From NCBI GenBank assembly GCA_003342895.1, contig PTFA01000028.1, positions 3,615,024 through 3,679,023 on the forward strand: a DNA stretch of 64,000 nucleotides. Direction: 5' to 3'. The DNA is from Casuarius casuarius (taxonomy: Eukaryota; Chordata; Aves; Casuariiformes; Casuariidae). Below the pieces are notes generated by a model. The model did no database searches and was not told the origin of the DNA. It was given only the letters and a program-made list of their open reading frames with translations. Positions 47,411-59,900 of the stretch are shown one piece after another. Every line of letters starts with the position of its first letter. The stretch's first letter is position 1. A program made the translations under genes and the position numbers.

Positions 47411-48659
47411 CTAATTAGAGTAATGCAGAGTGGGGTTTTTTTGGGTTTTTTTTGCATTTCCCCTTCAAAGACAGAAAATGTTACTTAGGCAGTGTTACAC
47501 AGTGAAAATTATTCTGCAATATGTGTTAATAAAAAACAAGATATGCTAATGGCGTAAGAGTAGAATTTAAACCTGACAGGAAATTTTGAAATACAGTATT
47601 CCTGTTCCCGCTCCCTGTTTTTTCCTTTCATGACAAATGAAGAAAACAACCTAGAAATTGGCTGTGAGTTCCTTTCTTCATTTTTGCTAACGCTTTTATG
47701 GAAGGGCCAAGAAGCTTTGGTCCTTCTTTTGGAGAAAAATTTTTCATCCATCTCTTATCATAGTTATATACTAGATAGTGTAAAAGTCATAAGGAGACAG
47801 CAACAATACATATTCTAATCTAATAAAAATAATTGCCTTGTTAATTGCTTAGGATAGTATGAAGGTGCTATTAAAATCCTGGTCATAAAGTCTTTCAGGA
47901 AAAGAAATGTAAAGACAGATATGATCTTCAGGCAGAAAAATAAATTCAGACAAAAATCCTCCAATAAATTACTGCCTTCACAGTTCACCTCCAGTATTGT
48001 TTTGAAATAGATTTGCATTTTGTTTTTTTATTATTTCTGTGTTATCTTTTATGTCTGGAAAAATGTCTATGCAAAATCCACAAAGAAATACCTAGTTTCT
48101 CCTTTCTCTTCAAACTAACTTGTGCTGTGAGGTTCACAAAACCCTTGGCAAAAGATCACTGGTAATAGCTAGTACTTTTTCAAGTAATCATGTTAATCTC
48201 ACTGTGAATTTCTGTATTAATCTGTTCTCTCCTGTATCTTGCTTACCTTGCAAATATTTTAAAGCATTTTCAACCTTGCTAAAATGACTATTCACGCTAA
48301 TGAAGTTCAATATATGCAGTGTGGGATCTTAAAAATTACATTCTGTAAGATTGGGATGAAGTTTTGCATATATATGGAATAGATTATAAATACATTTATA
48401 CATACACACACATATATATATTCCCCCCTCAGCAGAATGGATCTTTATCTCTCCCTCGGGGTTTTGTGTTGCTATTATGATTTTTACAGTAAAGATCATA
48501 CCCTATCACAGCTCTAATAGTGCATATGAAAAGCACATACTCCCAGAACTAAGTATTTTTGTAAAACCTTTGCATCAAAGTGGTGATGTAGAAGTGAAAG
48601 GCCTAGCATCTTACCATGTGTTTTCACATCTTCTCTCCCCAGTCTGTTAGAGCAACTAA
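47411..48659. other. Upstream flank of FAM169A, no gene recognised
   Basis: AT-rich sequence with short TA/CA-rich stretches (about 48395-48421). No coding, RNA or clear repeat feature is supported. Confidence 0.5.
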
Positions 48660-48830
48660 TACTTTCCAAGAAATGTCAGATTGGAAAGAATCTCAACAGA
48701 TTGTCTAGCCTCCTTCACTGAGGCAAGATGGAGCCTGGGAGACATTTGTCATAAGATGATTTTTTACATCTCCAGTGAAGGAGATTCCCACAAGCTGCTG
48801 AAGTAGCCTTCTAGATTAAAGCTTTTTTCC
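48660..48830 (-). mobile_element. Decayed CR1/L3-like LINE fragment, reverse orientation
   Basis: Contains degraded versions of reverse CR1 landmarks in order: TTGGAAAGAATCTCAACAGA, TTGTCTAGCCTCC, then ACATCTCCAGTGAAGGAGATTCCCACAAGC. The divergence is high, so this is an old copy. Confidence 0.65.
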
Positions 48831-50794
48831 AGTAAAGAAGGCAAAAAAAAGGTAGCAAGTTCACATCATGTCATATTTCTGAATATTGTATGCTAAATGC
48901 CCTAATTAATGTACAAGCATGATATATAAGTGCTTAAATACAAAATATGCATCTGAGTGTGCATTCAGTATGGCTTTTGTGAATTCTGCTCCAAAACATA
49001 CGTTCCAGTGACATCTGATGTGCTTGAAATACACATATTAGCAGATGTTACAGCTGGTGGTACTTGGACTTACCACTGTAGAAAATCAAGAGTTTTATAG
49101 AAATGCAGGGATTTACCTGTGAGAGACATGGTAGACAAGTCAAGGACTGGTGGCAGACTTATCCCTGGGAAAGCTCTGGTTCCTGCAAGGCTGTTGAAGT
49201 GCACAAGCTAGGCCAGTGAAATTTGGCAGCCGAAATGGAATTGGTAGTTTATCACAAGTGACTCAGGAGAGCTTAATCCATCTGGAAAAAGGAACAAGGC
49301 TGTTTACCTAACAAGAACAAGGCATCCTGGCATCCTAAGATACAAATAACCAAACATACATAAGATGCAAAATCACAGCCACGGAACATCTCCTTGTATT
49401 TCTTTGTTTCGCTCCTAGACACAGCAATCTTAAAAGTGGAAAATTAGGTGTCCGAGAAAGAAACACGCATCTTGCAATTCCTTTTACTGACAACTTCTTT
49501 TAGGACATATCAAAGAGCTGTCAGGTACATCCACCCTCCAGATTCCTCCTCTTTAACCTGCTGACCTCCAGAGCACAGGCAAATGCAACCCTGGCATTAC
49601 ATGTGAGTCCTTACATGGCTCACTCCAGTAAATGTAGTGTCATCTCATCATCTCTATTTATGGGATTTTTGGTCCATCCATGTGACTTACTAGCAAAAGT
49701 GCATGAGTTCCACCATCTCAAAACAAAGTTTTTCTCTACTAAACCATTTTTTTTAATCTTCTTTCTTACATTCCTGTACTAAAACTAGAAACGTCTCCCT
49801 TTCTGGTCAGTTTATTCCACATGCAGAAGGATTTTTCAGTATCAGCAAGTTTTCATTACCCAACAGCACATAAGAGAAATAACAGTTCCTAAATTAACAC
49901 CTCCTTTTTGATTTTCAGTTTCACCTCATAGTCTCGAATCTGCTTTTTTTCTTCAAGTACTATGAGAGTTTCATTTTCCCAGTCAGAACTTAAATTGCCT
50001 AGTCCTCACTTTCTAAAAGACTCCAGACAAATATTCTGTCATCTGCTCTGTGTGGTTATAGTACATTTTACGAGGAGTTGCAGATTTTTAGAGCATTTTA
50101 AGAATATTTGATAAGCTGCTTTCGTCTGCAGCTTCCATTTCTTGACAAAATCTTCATAGCCCCAAATACAGAATGGGTATTTATAGATAAACCAAAGGTG
50201 CTATAAATGAACCAAATAGGAAGGTTTCTCCTGTAAAAAATGGAAAGTAATATTAAATATGGATAATTCCTCAATTACATTGTTTTGAGGAGTCATACAC
50301 AAATATGGAGATCCTTTTACCTCATGCAAGCAGAACTCCAGCGTGAACTGCCAGCGTAGACATCCTGTTGTGCTGGGTAGATATTGCCATCAGATACATG
50401 ATTTCCACATACACAGACATATTAATGTGTATACAGTGTGTGGGCCTTTAACCATGTCAGTGCTGGTGTTCATAGCAAAATGGCATTAGGGGCACTGAGA
50501 ACTGTGCATTTGAAGAAGATGCCAGGTGGGATTTTAGATATAAAGTGCTCTGGTAGGGCTTCACCATCACAGAGCAAGCCACCAGGGAACACTTCATACA
50601 GGCTGAAAAACAGCTCTAACAGCCCTAAGACTGTGCCCATAGCTTGGTTGCATATGTAGATTCTTTATTGTTTCACCCTCCGCATGTTCCAATATTGGGA
50701 CTGCCTGCAATCAGCAGTCTGGCCTCCACAGGATGTGTATCCTTTACCCCCCACCTCCCTGTACAATGCCCGTATTATGCAGTTAATTTGAAAC
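48831..50794. other. Intergenic sequence, nothing supported
   Basis: AT-rich sequence with scattered T runs. No open frame or RNA gene is convincing on either strand. Confidence 0.45.
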
Positions 50795-50870
50795 CTGGCC
50801 CCATGGCCTCAGTCCTCTTGCTGGCCCCATGACTTACTGCTCCTGCTGGCCCCAAGGCCTACAGCCCCTC
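50795..50870 (+). repeat. Short tandem repeat, about 25 bases x 3
   Basis: Three successive units begin CTGGCCCCA(T/A)G at 50795, 50821 and 50846, with diverged remainders containing CTCCTG or CTCTTG. It looks like a small old minisatellite. Confidence 0.6.
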
Positions 50871-51988
50871 ACAGCCTCCCTAGTGTGAAATGAAATACCA
50901 CAGCAATCCCATCTGCTCTGTGCAGCAAAAAGTCAAACAGGCGTTCATTCGTTGCAGTCTTTGGGAGTCAGAGAGGCTCTGTGCAGTGCACACATGGGAA
51001 GAAAGAAGGAAAAGACATAGCTGGAAAAATTTGCAGTTAAATTGCACTGAAAAGCTTATATCACCTTTACAAGACATTACTTAGTGAAGAGCAGAAAGAG
51101 TTAAGGTCAGCGAGCTCAATTTATCTTAGCACACAGTGACAAGAACAAGTTAGTGTGAAGCAATTCATGGTGTGCATTTATAGTGTGTTAACTAATGTAT
51201 AGTAGCTACCCTGTGAGTATAAGGTAATTCCAAGGGGGTTACTCCTTTCATCTGTTTAAAAGAAAATAAAGTTTTTTCTGCACTTTCCCTCTAACTTTCG
51301 CCAGAGATACACAAAGTTCCCTTGTGCTTAACAGAATTTCTCAATAAATACCAAAGTAGCTCCCTCCCACTGGCTTTCTTCAAATCCTTCCTTAAAACTT
51401 TTCTTCGCTGTGATAGCTACAAAAACTTGACAGCAGATACCACTGATGGGCTTGACCCACTCCTTATCAGGCTGGTCAGTATTGTGTCACTGTTACCTTG
51501 TGCTTCTGTCAGTCCATGAACCCTCATGTTTCCTCTCTTATAAGAAGATTGCTGGTTCTCTGAACAGGAGCCATCCTCCAGTCACAGATAAGATTTCTCA
51601 TCTCAACACCACAAAGGAGAAAATGGTGGGACAGTCTTTGTCCTAAAATAAAGGCACACACAAGTGTTAATCCTGAGGCCGAGATTTCATCCCATAGCTT
51701 CAAAACAGACAAAAGAAGCGTAGGTTGTTTTGCATGTGGCAGGAATTTTGCCCATCCTAAGTTTTTGCAGGTAAAAAGGTCTAACAACCGTATTCATTTT
51801 CTTGTCTAAAACAGTGATTTTTAACATGTGGACATGTATCCCTGTGGGCTTGAGACCACTTTTAAAGGATTTCTGAAATAGAATTAGGAAGAGCAAGTTT
51901 TCTGTTGTTAGCTTAATTTTACTATATAGGAGTCAACAAAGCAGGGATCTGCAACTTGGAAAAGACTGAAAACAATTGCTCTAACAGA

Positions 51989-52005
51989 ATATATATATAT
52001 ATATA
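51989..52005. repeat. (AT)8 microsatellite
   Basis: About eight perfect AT units in AT-rich intergenic sequence. Confidence 0.9.
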
Positions 52006-52320
52006 ATGCCAAAAAACTTAAACAGAAAACAGCTAACTCTCATCAACAGATACCTGTATGTATTTCTTACTACAAAACAGGGATTCAGTAACTGTTGTGA
52101 ATAAGTCTGCATTTTATTTTTTCAAGTGTTTTTTTGCTTGAAGACTAGTCACCTATTGGACAGTCACATATTTAGAATTAAACTCTTCTACCTTTTTACT
52201 CCAAAATTCAGAGTAAACATTGCTTTTAAAATTCATCTGCAGTTGTCCCTGTGTACTTTGTTTTTATACGCTAATCCCTATGTAGATGGAGAGGATGTGT
52301 CTGTACATCCTGGGACTTAC

Positions 52321-52441
52321 TGCGGACGTTCACCACAGTGGTGGCATCAGCCCTCGCTGCTGTGCGAGTGTGGCCACGCGGTCCCGCTCGCCCCACAGGA
52401 AGCGTCTATGCGAGGAGAGCAGCTGCTGCGCCAGTGTGTTC
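52321..52441 (-). other. Isolated exon-like, CpG-rich segment (candidate non-coding or terminal exon)
   Basis: On the minus strand a strong acceptor (TTGTATTCCTCCACTGCAG) precedes 121 GC-rich bases. A strong donor follows (CCGCA then GTAAGTCC). The segment holds about 11 CpG dinucleotides in an otherwise AT-rich, CpG-poor region. None of the three minus frames is open throughout. One reads NTLAQQLLSSHRRFLWGE... for 36 codons and then stops. It could be an upstream 5' UTR exon of FAM169A, an exon of a non-coding RNA, or a fragment of an inserted GC-rich sequence. Confidence 0.3.
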
Positions 52442-52669
52442 CTGCAGTGGAGGAATACAAATGTCAGATCTTCATTTCTTTCAATCACTCTTGAATTGTA
52501 TTCTGTCTGAGGAAGGACGAAGAGTGTTTGTTGGGGAGACGGTAGGATGAACTTCTAAAGTTCTATCTGGAAACCAGGGGAATCGCTGAAGAGGGAGTAC
52601 TTAGGGATGTGAGAGGGACAGAGAGGCTGCTTGACAATCTAGTATGAATTTTTACATCCTTTTCTTCTC

Positions 52670-52930
52670 CACCTAATAGCAGGAGGCCCTTTCTGAGAAA
52701 TATCAGACTGGGAGAACCCCCAATCCCTCCCTTTGTACTGAAGGAGAACTGAGCACAGGCACAACTCTGGCAGATAGTTGTCTAACTTGCTCTTTTGAAC
52801 CTCCAGTGAAGAGGAATACACTAGCATTGTATTTTTTTTTTTAAAAAAGCACTTTTCTTGATATCTAACCAGACTTTACATGAATGTAAATCAGTTACTT
52901 TTTGTTGTCCCTTGTCATTGTGTCAGTGAG
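52670..52930 (-). mobile_element. Decayed CR1/L3-like LINE fragment, reverse orientation
   Basis: Landmarks are GATAGTTGTCTAACTTGCTC, GAACCTCCAGTGAAGAGGAA and CTTTTCTTGATATCTAACCAG, then a TTACTTTTTGTTGTCC stretch. These follow the order seen in reverse copies of ancient CR1/L3-type LINE 3' regions. Confidence 0.65.
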
Positions 52931-53044
52931 TGTGGTTGATCACAGTCCCCTTATGTCCTAAGAGAGCGTTCCCATGTGCAGTGCTGTACGTTCAGTTTTC
53001 ACTTGTCTACGCTAAGCACCCCATTCTTTCTGGACCTCATTCTT

Positions 53045-53097
53045 AGCTGGACTAGAGACCTCCTGAGGTCAAACCTGAATTATCCTATGATCCTATG
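53045..53097 (+). mobile_element. CR1 3' terminus, forward orientation
   Basis: GCTGGACTAGAGACCTCCTG then AGGTC, AACCTGAATTATCCTATGAT and CCTATG, matching the end of forward CR1 copies with the terminal octamer repeat. Only about 50 bases are clear. It sits between two reverse-oriented older fragments and so may be a nested insertion. Confidence 0.7.
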
Positions 53098-53099
53098 GA

Positions 53100-54130
53100 A
53101 GAATTGCTTCCCTGCCAGTAACGTACCATTGCTGACCCATATTCCATTTATGATGTGCTGTAATACTCAGATCCTTTTCTAAGGACTGCTACCCACCCTG
53201 TTATTCCATATGTAAAAAGTGTGCATTTGATTTCTCCTTTCCAAATACAGTGCTTGTAATGTTTTTTTCCAAAATCAGTACAGTGAAATTTAGTTCAATT
53301 TGTCAAGATCTCTTTGAATTCCAATATTCATATTCCACGCCTGTATTTCCTCCCAGCTGATGTCACCCACAAATAAAATAAGCACTCTCTACTGCATCAT
53401 CTGAGTTAGCAATGAAAATATCAGGGAGAACAGGAGGTAAGGCAGCTCTCCCAGGAACGCTATTTGGAGTTCCTTCCCAGCTAGATAGCAGACTGTAGAT
53501 AACCACTCTCTGAGTGGAGTTTTTCTACCACTTATGCATACACCACGTTCAGATTTCATCCAGAACATGTTTACACAGTTGTTTATATAATTATCAGATG
53601 AGACCAGTTTTGTGAGTCTTGCCAAAGTGAAAAAAACATCAGATGTTTCCTCTTTATGTGCTAGACAGCTATCCTGTCAAAGAAGAATTGGCTTGTCTAG
53701 TACCTGACAAATCCCTGCTGGGCTATTCTTGATCACTTGCTGTCTTGCAACCAATTGTATAAGAATTTATTCCAGTAATTGCCTGGGTAACAAAGCTAGG
53801 CTGATAGATCCACAGCTCTCCACCTCCTTATTTTTCTTCCTGTTAAAAACTGATGCTCTATTTGGAGCTCACCACATTCTCCATCCTTGAAGATAAATAT
53901 TGACAGGTCAGAGGCTGCTTCAACCATTTTCTAAAGTAGACTGGAATGATTTTCAGCAATCTAACTAACTTGAACACAACCAACTTCCTTAAATATTATT
54001 CAGTCCATCCTTTAATTACTCTGTTCCGATTCCTCATGTTAAAATTAACCATGATAATTTATCACAATTATCTGTTTCATGAAAACTGAAGAAAGTAGGC
54101 ACTGAATACTTTGGTCTATTCTGCATCTTT
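53100..54130 (-). mobile_element. Decayed CR1/L3-like LINE internal region, reverse orientation
   Basis: Degraded segments follow the order of a reversed CR1-clade reverse transcriptase region. They include CAGATCCTTTTCTAAGGACT, TTTGTCAAGATCTCTTTGAA, CAGCTGATGTCACCC, a GTTAGCAATGAAAATATCAG stretch, TGCTGGGCTATTCTTGATCA, and AATTGCCTGGGTAACAAAGC with GGCTGATAG. No intact frame remains. It probably belongs to the same old element as 52670-52930. Confidence 0.6.
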
Positions 54131-55789
54131 TACCATAATTAGTCCCATAGCCTAACACTACCCTTTACACTAGACCATCCAGAGGGTAATTCATGCCTGC
54201 TGTCCTGATAGTAATCTAAAAGGTCAAGGTCAGTGGAAGGATCACTCCCAGGTGTCCCAGAGTCATTCGCAGTTGTGTTTGCAATACTGTGTCTTGTAAC
54301 AAATGCTACTCCTCTTCCTCACCTGTTTTTTCCTCTTACCATTGCTCCCAAAGAGCTCCTCTCTGCCATTTCCTAAGTTTGCTTTTTCTCAGGTCCACTG
54401 ACCACTCTATTGCTACTATATTTTCCCCTTCTAAGAAACACTCACCAGTTTGTAAGAGCTTTTTCCCAAATTGCAGAGCAACTGCTTTCTGCACCATGTT
54501 ACTTGTGACATCTTTACAAGCCACTTGCTAAGTCAGCTGAGCAGGTGTAGCACAACAACGGAGGAATACTTCAGCCTGAGATCCTCTACAGAGTTTCCTG
54601 AGAAGCAGGAGTACCTTCACAGAAAAGGTCTGTGGGATCAGTGATCCAGTCTCAAAGGCTACAAACCGAATTCCAGTCTCAAACGCATCTTCATGTTCTA
54701 TTCTCTTCAAATTACACACATCCTTTGACATTTCCAAATATCAGTCTGAAATTTTTACCTGCCAAAATCAAACATTCAAGAGGATGAGCAAATGTAAATA
54801 CGGAATAAAATGAAATTGATGGGTAAATGACTCTGAACATACCTTACTTTAAAATGCTATAATACATATAACTTTAATTCACGACTTCTTGTTTTTTAAG
54901 GACAAGCTCTTAATGAGGCTTTGAATAGAACCTTCTCACCTGGGAAAAGACTGATCTCCACACCTGCCAAGAAGGATTTTTCAGCTTGCTAAGAGCAGTG
55001 ATCTACAAGCAGCTGCTCTGCTTTGGAGCACTTGTAATGAGGATCTCTAAACCTCAATTTATCTAGAAACAAGGGAATTAACGTTTTTTTCTTTAAAATA
55101 AGACTCTTTCTGTAAAGGGGGCTACAGATGATCCATAGAGATATTTATTCTGCAGCCAATATTCATGGCAAGCCAAATAGAATTAAATGCTTTCTTGATT
55201 CCTAGGAGCAAGTAGAGATTTACTATCTGTGTTTAACATTCTACTTGTTCAGGGAGAATAATATTAAGCACTCATGTATATTCCTGCAGGACTAGGAGCC
55301 ATATTTGGTTTAATTCTTTAAGTTATACTCATTGTACAAATAACAATTACATTATCCAGACAGAAAATTAATGATTCTGCAGCAAGATGTTATGTTAGCT
55401 GAGAAACGTTATTTTTTGCATATTTATCAATCTGACTTTAATTCGTACTGTTACAAAATAGGCAAATTACTTCAGTGAAAGATAATACTTTGATAAATTC
55501 CAGACAGGATCCAAAGCAATAAGGAGATGCTGCTGTGTAGAGTTGGCTGACAAAAATCTGCACAGAACTTTTTGTAACTGATAAATGCATTATTGTTGAA
55601 ATCAAAATATTTAATGGTAAAAGTTTGATATTTTTGACAATTTTTGGACAGAAACTGTAGAGGTTTTTCTCCCCATTAGTGCTAAAATATCTTGGTAAGG
55701 TAAAAACAGTGTTTTATTTTTCTAGAGTTGATTAACTTGTTTTTAATCAGTTGATATTTACTGTATATTATTGTTAGGCTATGTGATCA
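54131..55789. other. Intergenic sequence, nothing firmly supported
   Basis: AT-rich and possibly containing further decayed LINE sequence at its start. No gene or RNA feature is recognised. Confidence 0.4.
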
Positions 55790-56935
55790 AAGGCTCATTT
55801 CCATTCACGCAAAGGAGCCCAGAGCAACAACGCCAGGCAGGGGAACCCCAAAAACGCAGGTGGAAAAGGGAGCCCCTGCCCTGGCTCTTCGCAGGGCTGT
55901 CCCACGAGAGCCACCAGCCCCGTGGGCCAGGGGTGACACCCATCAGAGCGAGGCAATGGGAGAGGCTCTTGAGAGCACCTTTCTGACTGAGCTGCGCTAC
56001 TGCCTACGTGGCTGAGAGACCTATTATGGGATGCAGGGAAGAGCATTTGGAGGTTGTACATAACTTATTCTGGGATGTTTAGGGGAGGAACCAAAGGCGA
56101 GGAAAGGGAAGGATCAAGGTGATTTGGGGAGGAACAAGTGTGGGAAAACAGGGGATAGGGGATAAAAGTGGCCATTCGGCTGTAAACACGTTGCTGTTGC
56201 TGGTCAGTACACTTGCCTGGCCATGCCCTGCACCTGATTCACACAGTCTGTCCTGTCTTTGCATCAAATACTGTTTTTTAAACTATTTTCCTGGGTGAGG
56301 GCATCTCTATTCTGTGTGCACGTGTGTGCATGGAGGTCTAAGTGCTCACAACTGGAGCAAGGACTGTGGGTCACAGGGGCCCGTGTGCCTGTGGTGCCAG
56401 CAACCGGAGCGAGTGAGGGTGCCCAGGTCAGCGTGTGGTCGCTAGCGAACATCCAGCTGGACTAACTGGTGGGTAGGGTGAGTGGCCTGGGAGCCAGGGA
56501 GTGTGTGTCTCGGAGCAAGGCCCCTGGAGGAGCTGGCTACCAGAGGGACCAGTGTGGTCCAGGCCAACTACTGGAGATACCATAAGGTCTGGGGGTCAAC
56601 TGAGAGACCCATTTTTGTGTGTGTGCGTGCACGTGTATGTGTGTGTGTGTGTTTCTCTGTGCGGTAGGCAACTGGAGACAGAGGATCCAAGGACCAGTTG
56701 CTAGGGGATCCATTGCCTGTTGGGGGTTATGGGGAATTGGGAATACACACTCAGCCTCGCTACTGGTTGGACCTGGGGCCATGGAGCTGTGGTGGCTTTG
56801 CCCCTCTCAGGCTACCAGATTCATCCTCTCTGTTATAGTCTTCTGACATTGTATGAATAGTGTTTTCATCTCATTGCAACTAAACAATTTGTAATTTGTT
56901 TATAATAATAAAATCTTTTACCAGTTTCAAAATAG
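55790..56935 (+). mobile_element. LTR-like / endogenous-retrovirus-type repeat, non-coding
   Basis: A sharply bounded GC-richer block in AT-rich surroundings. It has a TATA-like GGGATAAAAG at about 56158-56167 and a downstream CTTTGCATCAAATACTG stretch that could be a variant polyadenylation region. Several GGTGAG-type donors follow, then a TG/CG microsatellite and a terminal AATAAAATC signal near 56909. The layout suggests an LTR with adjoining leader sequence. No gag, pol or env frame is present. Ends and target-site duplication could not be fixed, and the family is not identified. Confidence 0.45.
56614..56652. repeat. TG/CG-rich dinucleotide repeat inside the LTR-like block
   Basis: Interrupted (TG)n with CG and CA steps, partly alternating purine-pyrimidine. 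Confidence 0.9.
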
Positions 56936-59900
56936 TTTTTAACTGAGAGAGAATTTATCTTCTCATTCCAATTCATAAAAAAAGAATCTAACATATGGAA
57001 TTCTTAGTGGGGAAAATAATTCCTAATCACTTATATCTCTCAAAGGCTCTGGCAATTCCAGAAAATGTAAATAAATCACTAGAAATTTTGTATTTGTATA
57101 TGCTTACTAGGAAATAAAAAATAACTGCCATAGACTGAACTGCACGAACAAGCCCATGGTACATTTATGAAGTACTCAAATCCTAGTATCTGATCATTTC
57201 AGAAGTCCCAGGATAATCTCAGGAGAATATCCTTATTTTACCTCAACCAGTTATGCCACAACTGAAATGCTGTTGTCCTAGTTTCACTACAATTAAGACT
57301 CATTAGTTACAACTACAGTTTCCCCTCTTACAACACCCTTTGTGTACTATAATAAACGAGGAGCAGACTGTTCTGAGATTGCATTTCTATTGAATGCAGA
57401 CAGCTAAACAGTGGAATTTAGAATATCCTACTGCTACTGCAGGAGCTGGCCAAGCAGGCCATCACAAACACAAATGGTGGTTCAGGACAAGAAGTGACTA
57501 ATATCACATCCAGCTGGAATTGTAGGGCAAAATTCAGATAGGCAGAATTCAGCCATCCGAACTGAAAGCAGACTGGGCCAGTAAGAAAAAATAGCTGTTT
57601 TTTTTTCAGGGAAGATCTGGAGACTTCTAAAAAACTTTTGGAAAGATTGCCAAAAAAGTCCAACTTTTTTCTGCTTTTAGATTTAGATATTTTTTCTAAG
57701 GATATTCTAAAATAAATGCATGGGTAAAACACTAGCTAAAAATGTTAATTTACCATTCAATACTTCATCTAGAGCTCATTTGAAAGTCACAGTGGCCAGT
57801 CTAAAGAAAGAGATCCCAGAAATTAACCATCAGTTTCTTATTGAAAATAAAATATGTTACAAAACAGATCTCTACCACCTTTTAAGTGACATACGCATAC
57901 TCTATCATGTGCTTAAATTGGAAAGTTTGCTGTTGACCAAAATTAATCCTCAAATTAAAAAAAAATGTAAATATTAATACAAAATATTAATCTTGCTTAA
58001 CTCCATGTCCAAACATCATAAGGCCAATATTATGTTAATTAATAGTTATGTATAGAACATAATAGTAAAATTATCTTTAACAGCAGAAACTGAGATCTAA
58101 GCTGCACTGTTCAAATACTTACTTATGATTAAATTTGACATAAAGCCTGTCCATAGTTTTTGTTGATTTCAGTACTTGCTTGACCAGTCCTGACTTTTGT
58201 TGGGCTTCCAAGAAATAGTCAGAAGTTTTAGGATATAGCAATGCCTGCAGTGTGATAATCCTAACTGAAAGGAAGACACATCATGTCTCTCCCTCTCTCT
58301 CCTCAAAGCTACCAGTACTTCAGGTTGCTGAAGTTCATATTTGTGAAGTACTTCTCACACTGAAGGAAAGAATGTTACAGGATGGTGTATATAAACTGAG
58401 GGTTTGGAAGAGAGAGATTTGGGTCCCCATTCCAATATACACTTTTTGTGTGATGTGAAGTCAGATATATAGGTTGGTATTCAAACCATCTCACTTTACA
58501 CATTAACTTAAGCACATGAAAAGAAGCTCAAACTTCCCATTGTCAATGGACCTTCCAGAAAATAGCCCCATTAAATTGTGTAAACACAGCCCAGTGCTCT
58601 TTCGAGGAGGAATCATCTCATCTAACCCTATGTGTTTACTGTGTAGAGGTCTATACCCAAATGAGTTTCCCTATGCTCCTCTTAGAGTCAGTAGAGAACA
58701 GCTATTTCTGCTTTAGGATGAAATGCCCACTTCTCTGCACTGATTGTAATGGAAGCCAGAAGTGATTAGCATAGAAGTGAATGCCTACAGACTTCCCCAT
58801 GATATTTAGAATAATCACAATTCACTTTCTGATACATGATTTTCAGAAATCAATCTGTCTAAACTGTATAAAGCAGGAAGAAGTAACAAAAATCCTTCAA
58901 GAGCATTCCTTTCCTTGTTAAAAAAACAGTGATAATCACAACAGTATGTTCCCATATGACTGTCACTCTTCTTTAATTGTACTTCTCTTTCAGGAAAGGA
59001 TCTTTCACACCACATCTTTTTGGCAGGCTCTTAGGGCATAAACAGTGGAAAAGGATGTGTGTGAACAGAACAACATGAGAGGAAGACAGACAGGCAGAAA
59101 GTCCTGGTCAGGGCAGGAGAATTTTGCCCTTGCAAATAGCATCATCTGTGAGAAGGAACTACACATGGATTTTTTTATACCTGGTATCCAGAAGCTACAG
59201 AAAATAAACTGGAGAACAATATTTTTCATATTACTGTAAAGTATTCTGAAGAAAAGTTAATAAAAATATTTTCCTCACTAATGTCATTAAAGTCAGCCAG
59301 GCACCACCTCGATTATGAAGGTCAAGGAGGCAGGTCATCATCTGCAAACAAACAGCTGTTCATAAAAACAGATATCTCAGTGCCTTTTAGAGTACCTAGT
59401 ACACCTTAAAATACCTGAACGTAAGGCTTAGCAAATAGTATCAGAATATCTAAAACAAACAGTTTTCATATGCTGGAGGGTTTTTGTTGTATTTCTATGT
59501 TTTTAATGTAAGAAAACATTTGATCTATCCATCCAAAGGAGGTTGCGGCAGACTAAGAGGCTAGCAAATTCTGGTATACATAAAACCTACTTTGGAAGGA
59601 CTCACTGTACTGGGGTTCATAGGATATCTGTTTTAAGGTGGGCTCTTTTTGGTTCTTATTTGGCCTTTTAAATCTGAGCCTGAACCTGTGCTACAATCTA
59701 TATTCCCAGGTCCTTCCTCCTCTCTTGTCAGGTGAACTTCCCCAAACACATTTTACTGGTCCCTCTCTCTTCTAAGTCAGAAGCATCAAATCTACCCATG
59801 TTTCTTCATCGTTATGCTGGTACTTACTTTCCTCTCTCCTGCTTGCTTCTGCTCAGACCGTTGCTCTCCTCCTACTTCTACCCCTAAAGCAGTCTAGCTG

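Noticed and set aside
46082..47488. Open frames of 358-430 codons
   Set aside because: Most of each is undetermined sequence in the 774-base gap; the flanks are promoter DNA.
52126..52494. Plus-strand open frame of 122 codons
   Set aside because: Its GC-rich part coincides with the minus-strand exon-like segment. The rest is AT-rich with no codon bias or homology.
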